Shown piece by piece: positions 24,385-28,299 of a stretch of 28,299 nt of DNA. Location of the stretch: NCBI RefSeq assembly GCF_046237015.1, contig NZ_JBJYIN010000029.1, forward strand, positions 1 through 28,299. Reading direction: 5' to 3'. The notes beneath the pieces were generated by a model. That model was not told the origin of the DNA and made no database searches. It saw only the letters and a list, made by a program, of their open reading frames with translations. Each line of letters starts with the position of its first letter. Within the stretch, counting starts at the first letter, position 1. The translations under genes were made by a program, and so were the position numbers. This stretch comes from JBJYIN01 sp046237015. Its GTDB lineage: Bacteria > Pseudomonadota > Gammaproteobacteria > Enterobacterales > Enterobacteriaceae.

Positions 24385-24810
24385 CGTCACACCTCAACTT
24401 TAAAGATAAAAAATAAAAACTTTGCACAAATCAACAACTTAATTTGATAAGGTTAAAATATATTTTGTGTTTGCCTTACGCTATCGGTATCCTAAGACGG
24501 CCTTTTGGCCGCTATATATACTAAAGTAGTATGACTACACACTGGGAGTTCGATTCCCTGCATCACAAGCGCTGCCAACAGTCACAACGCGGTTATTCAT
24601 CGCTTTTATAAACTGGGGTTTCATACACCGATGCCATGTCCAGTATACTGTTCATTCAGTACCACAGGTCAGCGTTATCGGCACTTTTTCATCGTCATGT
24701 CTGGTGTATCGCACCAAGGCATGATGTTAATCATAAATGCCAGCAGTGGTATGCGATAGGCTACCTTTGTATGACATTTATTTAACCATGTATAACAAGT
24801 AGGTACTTCC
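24385..24810. promoter_or_regulatory. yfbV-ackA divergent intergenic region
   Basis: A 426-bp gene-free region with the promoters of yfbV and ackA. Seen here are a CGGCC-TTTT-GGCCG hairpin (about 24498-24511), a GTAGT/ACTAC dyad near 24524-24538, and a tRNA T-arm-like GGGAGTTCGATTCCC (24544-24558). A 10-bp palindrome CAGTATACTG (24641-24650) contains a consensus-like -10 TATACT for ackA, but its -35 is poor. The last 30 bp before ackA, including AGTAGGTACTTCC, resembles the E. coli ackA leader as I remember it. Confidence 0.5.
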
Positions 24811-26013
24811 ATGTCGAGTAAGTTAGTACTGGTTCTTAACTGTGGTAGTTCATCCCTGAAGTTCGCCATCATCGATGCTGTTAACGGGGAAGAATACCTG
24901 TCCGGTTTAGCCGAGTGTTTTCACCTGCCAGAAGCCCGTATTAAATGGAAAATGGACGGTGGCAAGCAAGAAGCTGAACTGGGTGCTGGCGCAGCTCACA
25001 GTGAAGCGCTGAATTTCATCGTCAGCAACATTTTGGCTCAAAAACCAGAACTGTCTGCACAATTGGTTGCCATCGGCCATCGTATCGTTCATGGCGGCGA
25101 AAAATTCACTCAGTCTGCTGTCATTGATGCTGACGTCTTGCAGGGTATCAAAGATTCCATACCTTTTGCACCGTTGCATAACCCAGCTCACTTGATCGGT
25201 ATCGATGAAGCGCTGAAATCCTTCCCGAAACTGGCCGAAAAGAACGTAGCTGTTTTCGATACCGCGTTCCACCAGACGATGCCGGAAGAATCTTATCTCT
25301 ACGCACTTCCGTACAAACTGTACACCGAGCATCATGTCCGTCGCTATGGCGCACACGGCACCAGCCACTATTTCGTGACTCAACAGGCTGCTGAAGCGCT
25401 GAATAAACCTGTTGATGAGCTGAACGTGATCACCTGTCATCTTGGCAACGGTGGTTCTGTCACAGCGGTACGTAACGGTAAATGCGTTGATACGTCTATG
25501 GGTCTGACTCCGCTGGAAGGTCTGGTAATGGGTACGCGTAGTGGTGATATCGATCCTGCTATCGTGTTCCATCTGCATGACTCTCTGGGCATGAGTATTG
25601 ATGCGATCAATAAACTGTTGACGAAAGAGTCTGGCCTGTTGGGTCTGACAGAAGTCACCAGCGACTGTCGTTATGTTGAAGATAACTACACCACTAAAGC
25701 TGATGCTAAACGTGCAATGGACGTGTACTGCCACCGTCTGGCCAAATACATCGGTTCATACAGCGCCCTGATGGAAGGCCGACTGGATGCCGTTATCTTC
25801 ACTGGTGGTATCGGTGAAAACGCAGCGATGGTGCGTGAATTAACGCTGAATAAACTTGGTCTGCTAGGTTTTGAAGTCGATCACGAACGCAATTTAGCGG
25901 CTCGTTTCGGCAAAGGCGGCAACATTGCGAAAGAAGGTTCCCGTCCCGCATTGGTCATACCGACCAATGAAGAATTGGTTATCGCTCAAGACGCCCTCCG
26001 TCTGACAGCGTAA
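24811..26013 (+). CDS. ackA: acetate kinase
   Basis: Interconverts acetyl phosphate plus ADP with acetate plus ATP; with Pta it forms the acetate overflow pathway and sets the acetyl-phosphate pool. At 400 residues it equals E. coli AckA. ASKHA-fold motifs are present: LVLNCGSSSLKFAII (N10), the DTAFHQTMPEESYLY segment with its catalytic aspartate, YGAHGTSHYFV with the active-site histidine, HLGNGGSVTAV phosphate loop, GTRSGDIDPA with the arginine, FTGGIGENAAMVRE, and the C-terminal PTNEELVIAQD. The ATG at 24811 has AGG 7 nt upstream. pta follows after a 75-bp gap that holds a strong hairpin terminator. Confidence 0.98.
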   Translation: MSSKLVLVLNCGSSSLKFAIIDAVNGEEYLSGLAECFHLPEARIKWKMDGGKQEAELGAGAAHSEALNFIVSNILAQKPELSAQLVAIGHRIVHGGEKFTQSAVIDADVLQGIKDSIPFAPLHNPAHLIGIDEALKSFPKLAEKNVAVFDTAFHQTMPEESYLYALPYKLYTEHHVRRYGAHGTSHYFVTQQAAEALNKPVDELNVITCHLGNGGSVTAVRNGKCVDTSMGLTPLEGLVMGTRSGDIDPAIVFHLHDSLGMSIDAINKLLTKESGLLGLTEVTSDCRYVEDNYTTKADAKRAMDVYCHRLAKYIGSYSALMEGRLDAVIFTGGIGENAAMVRELTLNKLGLLGFEVDHERNLAARFGKGGNIAKEGSRPALVIPTNEELVIAQDALRLTA

Positions 26014-26023
26014 AATGAACGCC

Positions 26024-26057
26024 AACTCCGTCAGCTCAGGCTGACGGAGTTGTTTTT
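26024..26057 (+). terminator. hairpin terminator/attenuator between ackA and pta
   Basis: A perfect 12-bp stem, AACTCCGTCAGC (26024-26035) with GCTGACGGAGTT (26040-26051), has a 4-nt loop TCAG and is followed by GTTTTTG. This has the form of an intrinsic terminator. It lies 10 bp after the ackA stop and 31 bp before the pta start, so part of the ackA transcripts would stop here and pta may be under partial readthrough or its own promoter. Confidence 0.8.
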
Positions 26058-26088
26058 GACTAACGAGCAACCGTTAAGAGGTTTAGCC

Positions 26089-28227
26089 GTGTCCCGTACA
26101 ATCATGTTGATCCCAACTGGCACCAGCGTCGGTCTGACTAGCGTCAGCCTGGGTGTCATCCGTTCCATGGAACAAAAAGGCGTCCGCCTGAGCGTGTTCA
26201 AACCGATCGCTCAACCGCGCACTGGTGATAATACGCCAGACCAGACCACGACTATTATTCGTGCTAACTCATCTATCAATGCGGCAGAACCGCTGCAAAT
26301 GAGCCGGGTTGAAGCGTTGTTAAGCTCCAATCAGCAAGATGTTCTGATGGAAGACATCATTGCTCGCTACCATGAAAACACTAAAGATGCGGAAGTGGTA
26401 TTGGTTGAAGGCTTGGTGCCAACACGCAAACATCAATTTGCCAACGCGCTGAACTATGAAATCGCAAAAACCCTGAACGCAGAAATCGTTTTTGTACTGG
26501 CGTTAGGCAACGATTCTCCTGCGCAGTTAAAAGAACGCATCGAACTGGCCCGTTCCAGCTTCGGTGGCAGCAAAAATAAAAACATCACGGGCGTCATTAT
26601 CAACAAACTGAATGCCCCGGTCGATGAACAGGGTCGCACACGCCCTGACCTGTCTGAAATCTTTGATGATTCCAGCAAGGCTAGCGTTGCCAATGTTGAC
26701 CCGAAACAACTGTTTGCCAACAGTCCGCTCCCCGTGCTCGGCTGCATTCCCTGGAGCTTTGACCTGATTGCTACGCGTGCCATTGATATGGCGAAACACC
26801 TGAATGCTCGCGTCATCAACGAAGGTGATATTCAGACTCGTCGCGTTAAATCAGTCACATTCTGCGCCCGTAGCATTCCTCACATGCTGGAACACTTCCG
26901 TCCAGGCTCACTGCTGGTGACTTCAGCCGATCGTCCTGACGTGCTGGTTGCAGCCTGTCTGGCCGCTATGAATGGCGTGGAAATCGGTGCCCTGCTGCTG
27001 ACTGGCGGCTATGAAATGGATCCAAGCATCGCCAAGCTGTGTGAACGCGCCTTCCAGACTGGCCTGCCTGTATTTATGGTTAACACCAACACCTGGCAGA
27101 CCTCACTCAGCCTGCAAAGCTTCAACCTTGAAGTACCGGCTGACGATCGTCAGCGCGTCGAGAAAGTACAGGAATACGTCGCAAGCCACATCGACACTCA
27201 GTGGATCGATTCTCTGAGTGCTGCATCTGAGCGTTCCCGCCGTCTGTCTCCACCCGCGTTCCGTTATCAGCTTACCGAACTGGCACGCAAAGCCGGTAAA
27301 CGTATCGTTCTACCAGAAGGTGATGAACCACGTACCGTTAAAGCCGCCGCTATCTGTGCCGACCGCGGTATTGCACAGTGCGTGCTGATCGGTAACCCGG
27401 AAGATATTCAACGTGTCGCAGCTGCTCAAGGCGTAGAACTGGGCAAAGGCATCGAAATTGTCGATCCCATTGCCGTACGTGAGCGCTATGTTGCACGTCT
27501 GGTCGAACTGCGTAAGAACAAGGGCATGACCGAAGTGGTTGCCCGTGAACAACTCGAAGACAATGTTGTTCTCGGTACGCTGATGCTGGAACAGGGTGAA
27601 GTTGATGGCCTGGTTTCTGGTGCGGTTCATACCACGGCTAACACCATCCGTCCTCCGTTGCAGTTGATCAAAACTGCACCGGGCAGCTCACTGGTCTCTT
27701 CCGTGTTCTTCATGCTGCTGCCTGAGCAGGTTCTGGTTTATGGCGACTGCGCTATCAACCCGGATCCGACCGCTGAACAACTGGCTGAAATCGCTATCCA
27801 GTCTGCTGATTCCGCTACCGCATTCGGCATCGACCCACGCGTTGCGATGATCTCTTACTCCACCGGTAACTCCGGTGCGGGTAGCGATGTCGAGAAAGTG
27901 CGCGAAGCAACTCGTCTGGCACAGGAAAAACGTCCTGATCTGGTTATCGATGGTCCGTTACAGTATGACGCCGCTATCATGGCTGACGTTGCACAGTCCA
28001 AAGCACCGAACTCACCCGTTGCAGGTAAAGCGACCGTGTTCATCTTCCCTGACCTGAACACCGGTAACACCACGTACAAAGCGGTACAACGTTCTGCCGA
28101 CCTGATCTCCATCGGGCCAATGCTGCAAGGCATGCGTAAACCGGTTAACGACCTGTCCCGTGGCGCACTGGTAGACGACATCGTTTACACTGTTGCCCTG
28201 ACGGCTATTCAGGCAACACAGCTCTAA
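26089..28227 (+). CDS. pta: phosphate acetyltransferase
   Basis: Makes acetyl phosphate from acetyl-CoA and phosphate. The start is a GTG at 26089, with AAGAGG 7 nt upstream; this gives 712 residues (E. coli 714) and an N-terminus (M)SRTIMLIPTGTSVGLTSVSLG that matches the family. The longer reading from 26050 would begin at a TTG inside the terminator hairpin and has no support. Domains: an N-terminal BioD/DRTGG-type regulatory part with a P-loop-like IPTGTSVGLTS (about 1-350), and a C-terminal PTA_PTB catalytic domain (about 385-712) with VLPEGDEPRTVKAA, GLVSGAVHTTANTIRPPLQ, YGDCAINPDPTAEQLAEIA and SYSTGNSGAGSDVEKVREAT. It is complete, with the right-hand repeat arm starting 20 bp later. Confidence 0.97.
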   Translation: MSRTIMLIPTGTSVGLTSVSLGVIRSMEQKGVRLSVFKPIAQPRTGDNTPDQTTTIIRANSSINAAEPLQMSRVEALLSSNQQDVLMEDIIARYHENTKDAEVVLVEGLVPTRKHQFANALNYEIAKTLNAEIVFVLALGNDSPAQLKERIELARSSFGGSKNKNITGVIINKLNAPVDEQGRTRPDLSEIFDDSSKASVANVDPKQLFANSPLPVLGCIPWSFDLIATRAIDMAKHLNARVINEGDIQTRRVKSVTFCARSIPHMLEHFRPGSLLVTSADRPDVLVAACLAAMNGVEIGALLLTGGYEMDPSIAKLCERAFQTGLPVFMVNTNTWQTSLSLQSFNLEVPADDRQRVEKVQEYVASHIDTQWIDSLSAASERSRRLSPPAFRYQLTELARKAGKRIVLPEGDEPRTVKAAAICADRGIAQCVLIGNPEDIQRVAAAQGVELGKGIEIVDPIAVRERYVARLVELRKNKGMTEVVAREQLEDNVVLGTLMLEQGEVDGLVSGAVHTTANTIRPPLQLIKTAPGSSLVSSVFFMLLPEQVLVYGDCAINPDPTAEQLAEIAIQSADSATAFGIDPRVAMISYSTGNSGAGSDVEKVREATRLAQEKRPDLVIDGPLQYDAAIMADVAQSKAPNSPVAGKATVFIFPDLNTGNTTYKAVQRSADLISIGPMLQGMRKPVNDLSRGALVDDIVYTVALTAIQATQL

Positions 28228-28247
28228 TCGTTTCAGAGCGTATTTGA

Positions 28248-28299
<52 letters not shown>

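Noticed and set aside
24421..24446. ATCAA...TTGAT repeat upstream of yfbV/ackA as an FNR site
   Set aside because: The half-sites are everted relative to the FNR consensus (TTGAT-N4-ATCAA) and separated by 9 bp.
24907..25734. 275-codon minus-strand frame opposite ackA
   Set aside because: Antisense to the fully conserved acetate kinase gene; no start signals and no recognisable protein features.
26050..26088. 13-residue N-terminal extension of Pta starting at TTG
   Set aside because: It starts inside the terminator hairpin, and the GTG at 26089 has a proper ribosome-binding site and the family N-terminus.

Overview
The window is a conserved core-chromosome block of an enterobacterium. Gene content and order (nuoA-N, lrhA/hexA, alaA, yfbR, yfbS, yfbT/hxpA, yfbU, yfbV, ackA, pta) match my recollection of the Escherichia coli map. 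The proteins are close to, but clearly not identical with, the E. coli ones. Moderate GC in genes, AT-rich intergenic DNA, an LrhA/HexA-type regulator and ERIC-like repeat arms at both ends suggest Pectobacteriaceae, most likely Pectobacterium or a near relative. The genus is an inference; no database search was possible.

Layout. Positions 1-668 hold a repeat arm, gene-poor AT-rich DNA with one tiny possible ORF, and a terminator. elaB (669-980, minus) encodes a membrane-anchored stationary-phase protein. A 400-bp gene-free stretch follows, ending in a strong hairpin terminator (about 1321-1360). The 13-gene operon for NADH:quinone oxidoreductase (complex I) fills 1381-16542 on the minus strand, in the order nuoA, B, CD (fused), E, F, G, H, I, J, K, L, M, N. 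Most junctions overlap or are very short; B-C, F-G and L-M have gaps of about 100-160 bp, and all three hold hairpins. A 679-bp regulatory region upstream of nuoA separates the operon from lrhA/hexA (minus). A 490-bp divergent region with several dyads and a candidate 14-codon leader ORF separates lrhA from alaA (plus). alaA and yfbR (plus) converge on yfbS (minus). hxpA, yfbU and yfbV follow on the minus strand. The divergent pair ackA-pta (plus) closes the window, with a hairpin terminator between the two genes.

Together the genes couple central energy metabolism (complex I respiration and Pta-AckA acetate overflow) with alanine synthesis, nucleotide and sugar-phosphate housekeeping, and a global LysR regulator.

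I found no phage, CRISPR array, toxin or defence cassette, or intact insertion sequence, and no clear candidate for a new multi-gene system. Points of interest are small-scale: identical inverted 52-bp repeat arms at the two ends, hairpins inside the nuo operon, candidate leader and micro-ORFs, non-ATG starts that change gene models, and intergenic dyads.
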